Shown here piece after piece: positions 9,840 to 17,660 of a stretch of DNA of 64,000 nt. How positions within the stretch are numbered: the stretch's first letter is position 1; every line of letters starts with the position of its first letter. Source of the DNA: Eoetvoesiella caeni (GTDB lineage Bacteria > Pseudomonadota > Gammaproteobacteria > Burkholderiales > Burkholderiaceae_B); assembly GCF_003315175.1 (NCBI RefSeq), contig NZ_QNRQ01000002.1, positions 248,001 to 312,000 of the forward strand, read 5' to 3'. A program made the position numbers and the translations under genes. The notes beneath the pieces were generated by a model that saw only the letters and a program-made list of their open reading frames with translations, ran no database searches and had not been told where the DNA came from.

Positions 9840-10110
9840 TGTATCTCCTTGAGGTCGGCATATTGGCTGCATAAGCCGACGGTTTACGTCCCTGGCAAGT
9901 ACGGTAAGTGCCCGCCCGGAATGTTGTAGTAATTGTTATGGTGTCTCGGAGTTTTCTATTCTTGCCTCAATCCATGGGCGCGTCGACACCAAAATACTTT
10001 TAAGGGTATCTAAAAAGCTTATAACGGCCCGGCATGGCATTCGACTACGGCGCAAACAGTGGCACACTTGCCCAAAGGACTCAGTTCATTCGGAATATAG
10101 GGCAGATCAG
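9840..10110. promoter_or_regulatory. Divergent promoter region of the catabolic island
   Basis: A 271-base spacer between the binding-protein gene (leftward) and the hydrolase gene (rightward). It contains the 36-bp motif at 9989-10024 that recurs at 13438-13473 in front of the LysR gene. No small gene is apparent. Confidence 0.6.
9989..10024 (+). promoter_or_regulatory. Copy A of a shared 36-bp motif (candidate LysR operator)
   Basis: The core CTTTTAAGGGTATCTAAAAA (9997-10016) followed by GCTTATAA aligns with the copy at 13438-13473 at 22 of 28 positions, and the flanking CnAAAA block also matches. The core is an imperfect inverted repeat, CTTTT...AAAAG, with the spacing expected of a LysR-type site. 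Two such copies in the two divergent promoter regions of one island point to control by the island's own LysR protein. Confidence 0.5.
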
Positions 10111-11037
10111 ATGATTAAAAGCAGGCTCGATATAAACCAATGCGGACATGGACTCCGTTTGGGCAGCGCCGAAATAACCCGGGTGCAGGACTATCATGGT
10201 CCCGGCTTCAAAAGCACATTCATGTTTCCGGACTTCAAGCCGGAAATGTGGCAAGAACAACAGGACTGGCTGATTCCAAGGTTCTACGATCCGGCCGAGG
10301 ACCGCATACAAACCAGCATCCACAGCTGGCTGGTCCGCACCGACCGCCACACCATACTTATCGACAGCTGCATCGGCAATCATAAGCACCGGCCGATCAA
10401 CCCCCGCTTCGACATGCGCAATGAACCGTGGATCGAACGCCTCGCCGCCGCCGGCGCAAGCCCTGAAGACATCGATTTCGTAATGTGCACGCACCTGCAC
10501 TCGGACCATGTGGGCTGGAATACCCGGCTGGAAAACGGCAAGTGGGTGCCGACATTTCCCAATGCCAAGTACATATTCACCCGTAGCGAGTTCGAACGCT
10601 GGGACGAGCGCCGACCAGACCACGTACCTCGCGAGTCCGAGGCCTTCGTGTTCGCCGACAGCGTCCTGCCGGTTGCCGAAGCCGGGCAAATGATTCTCGT
10701 GGAAGACGGCTATACCGTCGACGATTTGCTGACCGTCGAGTCGGCACCAGGGCATACGCCGGGGCACGTCAAGATCCGGCTGAAAACAGCCGGCCACCAG
10801 GCAATGTTCTGTGGCGATGTGATTCACCATCCCATCCAGCTGCCTTACCCCGAAGTGTGGTCGGTCTTCGACGACGATCCCGTGAAGGCCTTCCAGACCC
10901 GTCTTGGCGTCCTGCAAGACTGCGCAAACAACGGCATTATGCTGCTGCCGACGCACTTTGCAGATCCGTTCGTTTGCCTGGTCAAGCCGAACCCCAGCCG
11001 CCCGCAGCCGTCATTTCTTCCGTCCTGGCACTTATGA
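10111..11037 (+). CDS. Metallo-beta-lactamase-fold hydrolase
   Basis: A 308-residue metal-dependent hydrolase. The metal motif CTHLHSDH supplies His128, His130, Asp132 and His133. Further ligands are provided by APGHTPGH, CGDVIHH and LPTHFADP in the order usual for lactonase- or methyl-parathion-hydrolase-like members. There is no signal peptide, so it should be cytoplasmic. The start has only a weak purine stretch before it. It is followed 62 bases later by the Rieske oxygenase gene, probably as an operon. In catabolic clusters such enzymes open lactones or cleave amide or ester bonds; the specific reaction here cannot be read from sequence. Confidence 0.8.
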   Translation: MIKSRLDINQCGHGLRLGSAEITRVQDYHGPGFKSTFMFPDFKPEMWQEQQDWLIPRFYDPAEDRIQTSIHSWLVRTDRHTILIDSCIGNHKHRPINPRFDMRNEPWIERLAAAGASPEDIDFVMCTHLHSDHVGWNTRLENGKWVPTFPNAKYIFTRSEFERWDERRPDHVPRESEAFVFADSVLPVAEAGQMILVEDGYTVDDLLTVESAPGHTPGHVKIRLKTAGHQAMFCGDVIHHPIQLPYPEVWSVFDDDPVKAFQTRLGVLQDCANNGIMLLPTHFADPFVCLVKPNPSRPQPSFLPSWHL

Positions 11038-11099
11038 CGGCCATGCCTGGCCTGGTGCACGGCAGGCCGGTATATCGGATCATACAAAGGAGACCAAGA

Positions 11100-12131
11100 A
11101 TGTCGATTTACATCAGAAACGCGTGGTATGTCGCGGCATGGGCCAGCGAGGTCAACCACGAACTGTTCAAGCGCACTATTCTGGGCGAGCCCATAGTTCT
11201 TTATCGCAAGAACGACGGCACGCCCGTCGCGCTGATTGATCGGTGCGCCCACAAGCTGCTGCCCCTTTCAATGGGGCGCTTGGTGGGCGATTACGTTCAG
11301 TGCGGCTATCATGGCCTGGAATATGATTGCAGCGGAGCATGTGTTCGCGTACCGGGGCAGGAGCGCATTCCCGCTACGGCCAAAGTACGCAGCTTTCCAC
11401 TGGTAGAGCGCTATAACGCCATCTGGATCTGGATGGGCGATCCGGCCAGGGCGGACCCTGCCGCAATCCACGAAGTCCGAAAGATCAATGAACCCGGCTG
11501 GGCTGTCATCGACGGCGGCTATCAATTGCATGGCGGCGACTATCTGAATATCGCCGAGAACCTTCAAGACCCGGCGCATACCACTTATGTGCACTTGCGC
11601 ACTATTGGCAATCCCGCAACCAGCGATGTTCCGGTCAAGGTCGAACAAGGGCCCGATTATCTCGTCACCTACCGCTGGTCCAATAACGTTCCGCCGCCGC
11701 CCATCGATAAAAGGAATGGCGATTTCAAAGGACTGGTCGACCGTTGTCAGTACTACCACTATTTCCTGCCCTGTGTCTCGCGGGTGGATGTTGTTACGAT
11801 GGACGCCGGCCAAGAGCATACCGAAGAGAATATGGACAAAGGCCTGCGTCTATACGGATACAAGTTCCTCACCCCCGAAACCGAGACCACAACGCATTTC
11901 TTCTGGATGCAGGTACGCAATTTCGGAGTGGATGACAGCAAGATGCAGGCCGAACAGTTTGCCAGCCTTGATCAGACTTTCGCCGAGGACAATGTAATCG
12001 TCACCGCCGTGCAGCGCGAGCAAACCGCAACCGGCACACGTCAACAAACGTGGCTATCCATTGATGCAGGACCGTCACGCGTCAGGAAAATGCTGGAAGA
12101 CATGGCGGCAGCCGAACAGACTGCCACATGA
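11100..12131 (+). CDS. Rieske non-haem iron oxygenase, VanA-like
   Basis: A 343-residue terminal oxygenase that hydroxylates or O-demethylates an aromatic substrate using electrons from a reductase. The Rieske [2Fe-2S] centre is Cys49/His51 and Cys68/His71 (CAH...CGYH). The mononuclear iron motif ENLQDPAHTTYVH supplies the bridging Asp and the two His ligands. Length and layout fit the single-subunit vanillate-demethylase/phthalate-oxygenase group. The start at 11100 is chosen because AAAGGAG lies eight bases upstream; an open frame extends 81 codons further but overlaps the hydrolase gene. No reductase gene is nearby, so a reductase encoded elsewhere must serve it. The substrate is unknown. 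Confidence 0.88.
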   Translation: MSIYIRNAWYVAAWASEVNHELFKRTILGEPIVLYRKNDGTPVALIDRCAHKLLPLSMGRLVGDYVQCGYHGLEYDCSGACVRVPGQERIPATAKVRSFPLVERYNAIWIWMGDPARADPAAIHEVRKINEPGWAVIDGGYQLHGGDYLNIAENLQDPAHTTYVHLRTIGNPATSDVPVKVEQGPDYLVTYRWSNNVPPPPIDKRNGDFKGLVDRCQYYHYFLPCVSRVDVVTMDAGQEHTEENMDKGLRLYGYKFLTPETETTTHFFWMQVRNFGVDDSKMQAEQFASLDQTFAEDNVIVTAVQREQTATGTRQQTWLSIDAGPSRVRKMLEDMAAAEQTAT

Positions 12132-12184
12132 CAACCAACTGCCGGGCGTGGCGCCATCACTTCATATGATTGGCGCCATGCCGG

Positions 12185-12814
12185 CTATGCCGCCACCCGG
12201 CGCGAAAGCAGCGCGGCCACCAACGCCGAAGGGACTACAGCGCCGATATTGTTGCGCACGGTCGCCAGAGTTCCCTCATGGCCAACGCGGCTGTTGCTGC
12301 CGACACAGTCTTCGGCAACCACAATGTTGTATCCGCGAAAGAACCCTTCGCGCAATGTCGAATCGACGCAAACATTGGTCGCAACACCCGTGATCGCTAG
12401 CGTCTTGATACCGTGGGTATGCAAGAACTCGTCCAGTCCGGTGTCGTAAAAGCCGCTGAAGCTATGCTTGTTCACCACCATATCGTCCGGCTTCGGCTCG
12501 ATTCCGTAGGGCGCCGCCCCCCATGTGCCCTCCAGGCAGCAACCTTCTTCACCGCGCTTGACGATGTATGGATCGGTCAGGTATTTAAAGTCGTAGATAG
12601 AGTAAATCCACACCACCGGCACACCGGCCTCGCGGACGCTGTCTATCAGGGTTTGTATATTGGCGGCGATAGCCGGCGCAAAGCCGACATCATAGCCCCG
12701 CCGCTCATGCAGATAGCCGCCTTCGGCGCAGAAGTCGTTCTGCATGTCGATGACCAGAAGTGCGGTATGTTCGGCTTGAAGCTGCTCTTCAAGGGTTCGC
12801 AGAATGCCGCTCAT
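12185..12814 (-). CDS. Isochorismatase-family cysteine hydrolase
   Basis: A 209-residue hydrolase of the isochorismatase/nicotinamidase fold. The catalytic triad is visible: Asp23 in VIDMQNDF, Lys116 in VVNKHSF and Cys149 in GVATNVCVDST. Related enzymes hydrolyse amides such as maleamate, nicotinamide or N-carbamoyl compounds. Its ATG overlaps the stop codon of the upstream dioxygenase gene (ATGA at 12811-12814), so the two are translationally coupled and probably act in one pathway. Because the partner cleaves an aminophenol-type ring, release of ammonia from an amide intermediate is a reasonable guess. It converges with the Rieske oxygenase gene. Confidence 0.85.
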   Translation of the reverse strand: MSGILRTLEEQLQAEHTALLVIDMQNDFCAEGGYLHERRGYDVGFAPAIAANIQTLIDSVREAGVPVVWIYSIYDFKYLTDPYIVKRGEEGCCLEGTWGAAPYGIEPKPDDMVVNKHSFSGFYDTGLDEFLHTHGIKTLAITGVATNVCVDSTLREGFFRGYNIVVAEDCVGSNSRVGHEGTLATVRNNIGAVVPSALVAALLSRRVAA

Positions 12815-13356
12815 GCCTGGGCCGCCCATTGCTCAGGTACAGGCATGACGGTATGGCACTTATCGCAGGTGCGGAACTCTTCCGATCCGTAAAAATTATC
12901 GTAGGCGCGCGAGACCGGGTCGGCCTTGTAGTCATCGACGGTATAGCGCTCTTCATGCAGGAAGTGATCGCAGTTCGGGCAGAACCAATGGAAGCGGTCG
13001 ATCTCGCCAGGCATACGGGCCCGCTCGATTACCAACTGAAAAGAGTCGGGTGCAAAACGCGGAGAGTGCGGCACCAAAGGAGGCTGAAACAGGCAGGAGC
13101 CTTCGGGGACAAACGCCACTTTCTCCTCGCCCTCAGGAGTCCGGTAATGCAAATTCAAATCCCCTTTAAGGGAGTACTGGACTTCATAACTGGGGTTGAC
13201 GTGGAATTCGCTACGGTATTCGCGTCCGCGCGCGACAAAGGCCAGCGAATCGGGCGTCAGCCACAACTGCCGCGTCCTCTTTCCCGACTCGAGCAAAGAA
13301 TGCATAATCTCTTCAAGATCAAGATTGGGCATAACAAAATTTGGGGTAACAATCAT
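12811..13356 (-). CDS. 3-Hydroxyanthranilate 3,4-dioxygenase-like cupin dioxygenase
   Basis: A 181-residue ring-cleaving cupin. The catalytic iron ligands His52, Glu58 and His97 fit the 3-hydroxyanthranilate dioxygenase pattern (HVNPSYE...VPHSP), as do the substrate-binding Arg48 and Glu111. A C-terminal rubredoxin-like site has two CxxC pairs (126/129 and 164/167), as in bacterial family members. The second substrate arginine after VPHSP is one residue closer than usual, which may signal a changed substrate. No kynurenine pathway genes are adjacent, so the substrate may be a different ortho-aminophenol acid. It is the first gene of the leftward pair and is divergent from the LysR gene. Confidence 0.8.
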   Translation of the reverse strand: MIVTPNFVMPNLDLEEIMHSLLESGKRTRQLWLTPDSLAFVARGREYRSEFHVNPSYEVQYSLKGDLNLHYRTPEGEEKVAFVPEGSCLFQPPLVPHSPRFAPDSFQLVIERARMPGEIDRFHWFCPNCDHFLHEERYTVDDYKADPVSRAYDNFYGSEEFRTCDKCHTVMPVPEQWAAQA

Positions 13357-13437
13357 GGTATTTCTCCTGGAGTCGGCTCATATAGCGCCGCCGCTACGAT
13401 AAATACATTCTTGCATGTGTCCCGGGGCTTCTGCCAT

Positions 13438-13473
13438 CTAAAACGCTTTTAACGATACCGAAAAACCTTATGA
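13438..13473 (+). promoter_or_regulatory. Copy B of the shared 36-bp motif (candidate LysR operator)
   Basis: The core CTTTTAACGATACCGAAAAA (13446-13465) followed by CCTTATGA aligns with the copy at 9989-10024. It ends seven bases before the GTG start of the double-HTH LysR gene, so it would suit autoregulation as well as control of the divergent dioxygenase gene. Confidence 0.5.
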
Positions 13474-13480
13474 GATCTCT

Positions 13481-14728
13481 GTGAAGTCCAGTACTTCGGA
13501 ACCCATCGTCCCGCATACCAAACATCTAAGAGTCTTCGACGCGGTCTGCCGCCTGGGCAGCATGGCCAAGGCGGCAGACGAACTAAGGCGTGCGCAGTCA
13601 GCCGTCCAGAATTCGATTCAACAGCTGGAGGACGCCCTGGGCGTCAAGCTGTTCGAAAGGACCACGCGGGGCATGCTTCCCACCAGCGCGGGCAAAGTGC
13701 TGTCACGCAGGGTGGAGTTCGCATTTGCTGAAATGCAGACGGCCCGAACGGCCTTGAAGGAAATTTATGAGGACAGCGGGCTTCAGCCGCGCAATGCTCC
13801 CGTTTTTTCGCTGGCGGTCAACGAACGTCGGCTCGCGGTGCTGGTCGCCTTCTCCGAACACAAGCATATGGGCGCCGTCGCCAACCGGATGAACATCTCG
13901 CAGCCGGCGGTAAGCATGGCTTTGCGCGATATGGAGCTCAGTACCGGGCTTGCTCTTTTCGATCGCTCCACGTCAATCGTCCGGCTGACGTCCGTCGGAG
14001 AGCTGCTGGTGGCGCATCTTAAGCGGGCTTTGACCCAGCTGCGCCTGGCGGCAGCAGAGATCGCCGCCATGAATGGCGTCATGGAAGGCCGCATAACAAT
14101 CGGCGCACTCCCTTTCGGACGGCCTTACATCCTGCCCACGGCCATTGCCAGCCTGCATAAAAGGCACCCTCAGCTTTGTTTTACCACCGTGGAGGGACCG
14201 TTCGAAACCCTGACTCATGGCCTATGGTGCGGCGACATCGATCTTGTACTGGGCGCTCTGCGCCCCGTCGGGCAATATGCCGACCTGGTCCGCGAAGATC
14301 TATTCAGCGACCGCATGGTCATCATTGCACGAGCCAACCACCCGCTAAGCCTGAATAGCCATCTGGGTGCGGACGACCTGCTCAATGCCGATTGGATACT
14401 GCCCAAGCGCCACACGCCCACGCGCGAAGTCCTGAAAACGGCTTTCGGAACCCTGGGCATGCGCCAACCTCACGTGGCCGTCGAATCATCGGACCTTTCA
14501 ATGATCCGTGGGCTACTGCTTAACAGCGATATGATTACCGCAGCCTCCCGGCATCTGTTCCAACCAGAAATCAACGCCGGGGCGCTCGTGATCCTTCCAA
14601 TAGATCTGCCCGAAACAGATCGCCCCATTGGCATTCTGCGACGCACACAAGACCACTCTGCGCCAGGCGCACAACTGCTTATAGAAGAAATCAGGGCAAT
14701 GGGATTGATGCCCATCAATCCATGCTGA
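13481..14728 (+). CDS. LysR-family regulator with two tandem winged-helix domains
   Basis: A 415-residue regulator, about 110 residues longer than a normal LysR protein. The extra length is a second DNA-binding domain: residues 14-73 contain [20 protein letters not shown] and [10 protein letters not shown], and residues 115-175 repeat the pattern with [20 protein letters not shown] and [18 protein letters not shown] single effector-binding domain follows (about 200-405). It starts at a GTG with GAGA just before. It is divergent from the 3-hydroxyanthranilate-dioxygenase-like gene and has the 36-bp motif directly upstream. It overlaps the convergent dgt gene by 14 bases. It probably regulates the whole island; the ligand is unknown. 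Confidence 0.88.
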   Translation: MKSSTSEPIVPHTKHLRVFDAVCRLGSMAKAADELRRAQSAVQNSIQQLEDALGVKLFERTTRGMLPTSAGKVLSRRVEFAFAEMQTARTALKEIYEDSGLQPRNAPVFSLAVNERRLAVLVAFSEHKHMGAVANRMNISQPAVSMALRDMELSTGLALFDRSTSIVRLTSVGELLVAHLKRALTQLRLAAAEIAAMNGVMEGRITIGALPFGRPYILPTAIASLHKRHPQLCFTTVEGPFETLTHGLWCGDIDLVLGALRPVGQYADLVREDLFSDRMVIIARANHPLSLNSHLGADDLLNADWILPKRHTPTREVLKTAFGTLGMRQPHVAVESSDLSMIRGLLLNSDMITAASRHLFQPEINAGALVILPIDLPETDRPIGILRRTQDHSAPGAQLLIEEIRAMGLMPINPC

Positions 14729-15842
14729 ACAACATCCGGTGCTCTCGAATCGCATACCGATCCGTCATCCCCGCAATGTAGTCGGCAATGGCCCGCGCCT
14801 GCGCCGTCTCGTCCTTGCGCCGGTATTCGTCCTGCAGCAGCCTTGGCTCGTTCATGAACGCAACAAACAGCTCGCGCACAATGCGGCGTGCCTTTGTGGT
14901 CATGCGGATCACACGGTAATGCCGATATAAATTCGTCAGCAAGAAGCTTTTCAGAGCGTCAGCCTGCGCTCGCATGGAGGCCGAAAACGCCGCCAGCGGC
15001 GGTGCCGCCCGCACGGCGTCCGCATCTTGCGGGTCGCGCTCGCGAATATTGGCCAGCGTCGTTTGCGTCAGGTCAACTACCAGGGTGTTGATCATTGCCC
15101 GTATCGTTTCCGAAATGGCGCGGCGGCGTTCAAGATTGGGATACCTGCGCATGACTTGGGAGTAATGCGTGGAAAAAATCTCCAGCATCTGCAATTGCTC
15201 GATCGTGATCAAGCCCGAACGCAGGCCGTCGTCGATATCGTGGTTGTTGTAGGCGATCTCGTCCGCCAGGTTGGCGATCTGCGCCTCGAGCGAAGGCTGG
15301 GTACGATCCAGAAAACGCTGGCCTACCTCACCCAACTTGCGGGCATGCGAAACCGAACAATGCTTCAGGATGCCTTCGCGGGTTTCAAAGCACAGATTCA
15401 GGCCATTGAATGCGGCATAGCGCTCTTCAAGCTCATCGACAACACGCAGGCTTTGCAGATTATGTTCGAAGCCGCCTGCAGAAGGCATGAGTTCATGCAT
15501 GCATGCGTTAAGCTCGTCCTGGCCCGCATGGCCGAAAGGCGTGTGGCCCAGGTCATGGGCCAGCGAAATGGCTTCGGTCAGGTCTTCATGCAGGCCCAGA
15601 TTGCGCGCCAGCGTGCGCGCTATTTGCGCCACCTCGATGCTGTGCGTAAGCCGCGTGCGGAACAGGTCGCCCTCGTGGTTGATGAACACTTGCGTTTTAT
15701 ATTCGAGCAGGCGAAACGCATTGCAATGAATGATACGGTCGCGATCGCGCTGGAACTGGCTGCGATTGGCCGGAGGCGCCTCGGGATGAAGCCGTCCCCG
15801 GGACTGCGCAGGGTTGCAGGCATACGGCGCCAACTCGGTCAT
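14715..15842 (-). CDS. dgt: Deoxyguanosinetriphosphate triphosphohydrolase-like protein (HD domain)
   Basis: A 375-residue HD-superfamily dNTP triphosphohydrolase, which cleaves dNTPs to the nucleoside and tripolyphosphate. The metal motif is seen as [14 protein letters not shown] and [17 protein letters not shown], with further conserved [18 protein letters not shown]. The length and N-terminal [23 protein letters not shown] place it in the shorter dGTPase-like protein group rather than the roughly 500-residue E. coli Dgt. It directly follows aroB (9 bases apart) in the order aroK-aroB-dgt, widespread in betaproteobacteria, so it is probably co-transcribed. Its 3' end overlaps the convergent LysR gene. 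Confidence 0.92.
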   Translation of the reverse strand: MTELAPYACNPAQSRGRLHPEAPPANRSQFQRDRDRIIHCNAFRLLEYKTQVFINHEGDLFRTRLTHSIEVAQIARTLARNLGLHEDLTEAISLAHDLGHTPFGHAGQDELNACMHELMPSAGGFEHNLQSLRVVDELEERYAAFNGLNLCFETREGILKHCSVSHARKLGEVGQRFLDRTQPSLEAQIANLADEIAYNNHDIDDGLRSGLITIEQLQMLEIFSTHYSQVMRRYPNLERRRAISETIRAMINTLVVDLTQTTLANIRERDPQDADAVRAAPPLAAFSASMRAQADALKSFLLTNLYRHYRVIRMTTKARRIVRELFVAFMNEPRLLQDEYRRKDETAQARAIADYIAGMTDRYAIREHRMLFSMD

Positions 15843-15851
15843 GCCTTCTGC

Positions 15852-16937
15852 CTAAAGTACGGGCACAGCAGTACTGTGCAGGACTTGGCGCAGCACATCA
15901 AGCGGTGCCGACTGGAAAACCGCCTTGCCTATTTCGGGCAGCAGAATAAAGCGCAAGGTCCCGCCTTCGGTTTTTTTATCGACCTGCATCAGCTCGATCC
16001 AATGATCGGTACCCAGGTTGGGCGGCGTAACCGGACAACCGATGGCATGCACCAGGTCGCGCACGCGCGCAACGCCAAGCTCGTCCAGTCCCGCCACCTT
16101 GGCCGACAACTCGGCCGCCTGGGCCATGCCGCAGCCCACGGCCTCACCATGCAGCCAGTGTCCGTAACCCAGGCCGGCCTCGATGGCATGGCCAAAAGTG
16201 TGGCCGAAATTCAAAATGGCGCGCAGTCCGGATTCGCGTTCATCCTGCGACACCACATAGGCCTTGAGCTCGCACGAACGCTTGATCGCATAAGCCACGG
16301 CATCATGGTCCAGCGCCCGCAGCGCCGCCACATTCTGTTCGCACCAATCGAAGAATGGCGCATCGATAATGCAACCGTACTTGATGACCTCGGCCAAGCC
16401 AGCGCTGACTTCGCGCGACGGCAAGGTCCTGAGCACGTCGGGATCGATTTCGACCGCAATAGGCTGATAGAAGGCGCCGATCATATTCTTGCCCAGCGGA
16501 TGATTGACCGCCGTCTTGCCGCCCACCGATGAATCCACCTGCGCCAGCAGCGTGGTGGGAACCTGCACGAACCGGACTCCGCGCATATAGCAAGAGGCGG
16601 CAAAGCCGACCATATCGCCGATGACGCCGCCGCCCAGCGCAACCAATACCGTCTTGCGGTCACAACGGCTTTGTAACAAACCATCAAAAATCAAATTGAG
16701 CGTCTGCCAGTCTTTATAGGCTTCGCCATCGGGCAGTTCAATATAAACAAGCCGCTTTCCGGTCTTGGCCAGGGCCCGCTTGGCGCGGTCCGCGTAAAGC
16801 GCCGCAACCGTGGGGTTGCTGACCAGAGCAATCGATGTTGCGTCGTCAGGAATGCTTTGCTCCAGGCTGTCGAGCCTGCCTGCCGCAATATGTATGGGGT
16901 AGCTTCCCCCGGGGGTTTCGACGTTGACCGTGTTCAT
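15852..16937 (-). CDS. aroB: 3-Dehydroquinate synthase
   Basis: A 361-residue NAD-dependent enzyme that converts DAHP to 3-dehydroquinate, the second step of the shikimate pathway. Visible blocks are the NAD-binding [11 protein letters not shown], the [19 protein letters not shown] loop with catalytic lysines, and zinc-ligand segments AEVIKYG and [12 protein letters not shown]. Length is standard. Its start overlaps the aroK stop by four bases (ATGA at 16934-16937), so the two are translationally coupled. aroK and aroB pairing is common across proteobacteria. Confidence 0.97.
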   Translation of the reverse strand: MNTVNVETPGGSYPIHIAAGRLDSLEQSIPDDATSIALVSNPTVAALYADRAKRALAKTGKRLVYIELPDGEAYKDWQTLNLIFDGLLQSRCDRKTVLVALGGGVIGDMVGFAASCYMRGVRFVQVPTTLLAQVDSSVGGKTAVNHPLGKNMIGAFYQPIAVEIDPDVLRTLPSREVSAGLAEVIKYGCIIDAPFFDWCEQNVAALRALDHDAVAYAIKRSCELKAYVVSQDERESGLRAILNFGHTFGHAIEAGLGYGHWLHGEAVGCGMAQAAELSAKVAGLDELGVARVRDLVHAIGCPVTPPNLGTDHWIELMQVDKKTEGGTLRFILLPEIGKAVFQSAPLDVLRQVLHSTAVPVL

Positions 16938-17545
16938 GAAGAAATCTCGTAATTCTGCAATAGCGAAATAAGGGCGCGCACCGCCTGGGATACGGGCATG
17001 CTTCCCGTGTCGAAGACCAGGCCGGCGACCTCATCGTACAACGGTTCGCGCTGGCGCAGCAGGTCCAGCAGGCGGCCGCGGGGGTCTTCGGTTTGAAGCA
17101 GCGGACGGTTGCGGTCGCGCGCCACGCGCTTGTAGAGCTCGTCGCCGCTGGCGCGCAGATACACGACCACACCGCGCTCTTTAAGATAGCGGCGGTTTTC
17201 GGGCGCCAATACCGCGCCGCCGCCCGTAGCCAGTACAATACCAGGACAGCGCGAATATTCGTCCAGCAAAGATGTTTCGCGGCGCCGGAAGCCGGCTTCG
17301 CCTTCTATCTCGAATATCGTGGCAACGCGAACTCCGCAGCGGTCCTGCAATGCAAGGTCCAGATCGACGAATTCGCGTCCCAGCGACCGGGCCAAATGAC
17401 GGCCTATCGTCGTTTTACCCGCGCCCATCATTCCAACCAGAAAAATCGGGTTGTCATAAGGCAGCGGCGTCGCAGCAGGCGCATCGGCACCCGAAGGGTC
17501 GCTGGATTGCGCCGGTACGGCGTCAAAACGTAAAGATCCATTCAT
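16934..17545 (-). CDS. aroK: Shikimate kinase
   Basis: A 203-residue ATP:shikimate 3-phosphotransferase of the shikimate pathway. The P-loop GMMGAGKTT is at residues 38-46. The shikimate-binding Asp is in FVDLDLALQ, the GGG motif is ATGGGAVL, and the lid region includes RDRNRPLL. The core is preceded by a 30-residue, Pro/Ala-rich head absent from E. coli AroK. I chose the ATG at 17545 (MNGSLRF); an in-frame codon at 17614 would add 23 residues without resemblance to the family. It is divergent from ponA and is the first gene of aroK-aroB-dgt. The pilMNOPQ genes, which often separate ponA from aroK in other proteobacteria, are missing. Confidence 0.95.
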   Translation of the reverse strand: MNGSLRFDAVPAQSSDPSGADAPAATPLPYDNPIFLVGMMGAGKTTIGRHLARSLGREFVDLDLALQDRCGVRVATIFEIEGEAGFRRRETSLLDEYSRCPGIVLATGGGAVLAPENRRYLKERGVVVYLRASGDELYKRVARDRNRPLLQTEDPRGRLLDLLRQREPLYDEVAGLVFDTGSMPVSQAVRALISLLQNYEISS

Positions 17546-17660
17546 TTGTGTATTATCCCACTTGCAACCCAACGATAGACTTCGCCCTGGCATTAATTTG
17601 TTACATAATCCCACTGCGCAAACGGCAGTCTAATTCGAGTTGGACTTAAAATCGCCCCCA

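Noticed and set aside
8652-14728. The island as a kynurenine/tryptophan degradation cluster
   Set aside because: Kynureninase, kynurenine formamidase and tryptophan dioxygenase genes are missing, and the Rieske and MBL enzymes do not belong to that route.
15027-16532. A 501-codon plus-strand frame across dgt and aroB
   Set aside because: Both minus-strand genes are unmistakable, and this frame has no family features.
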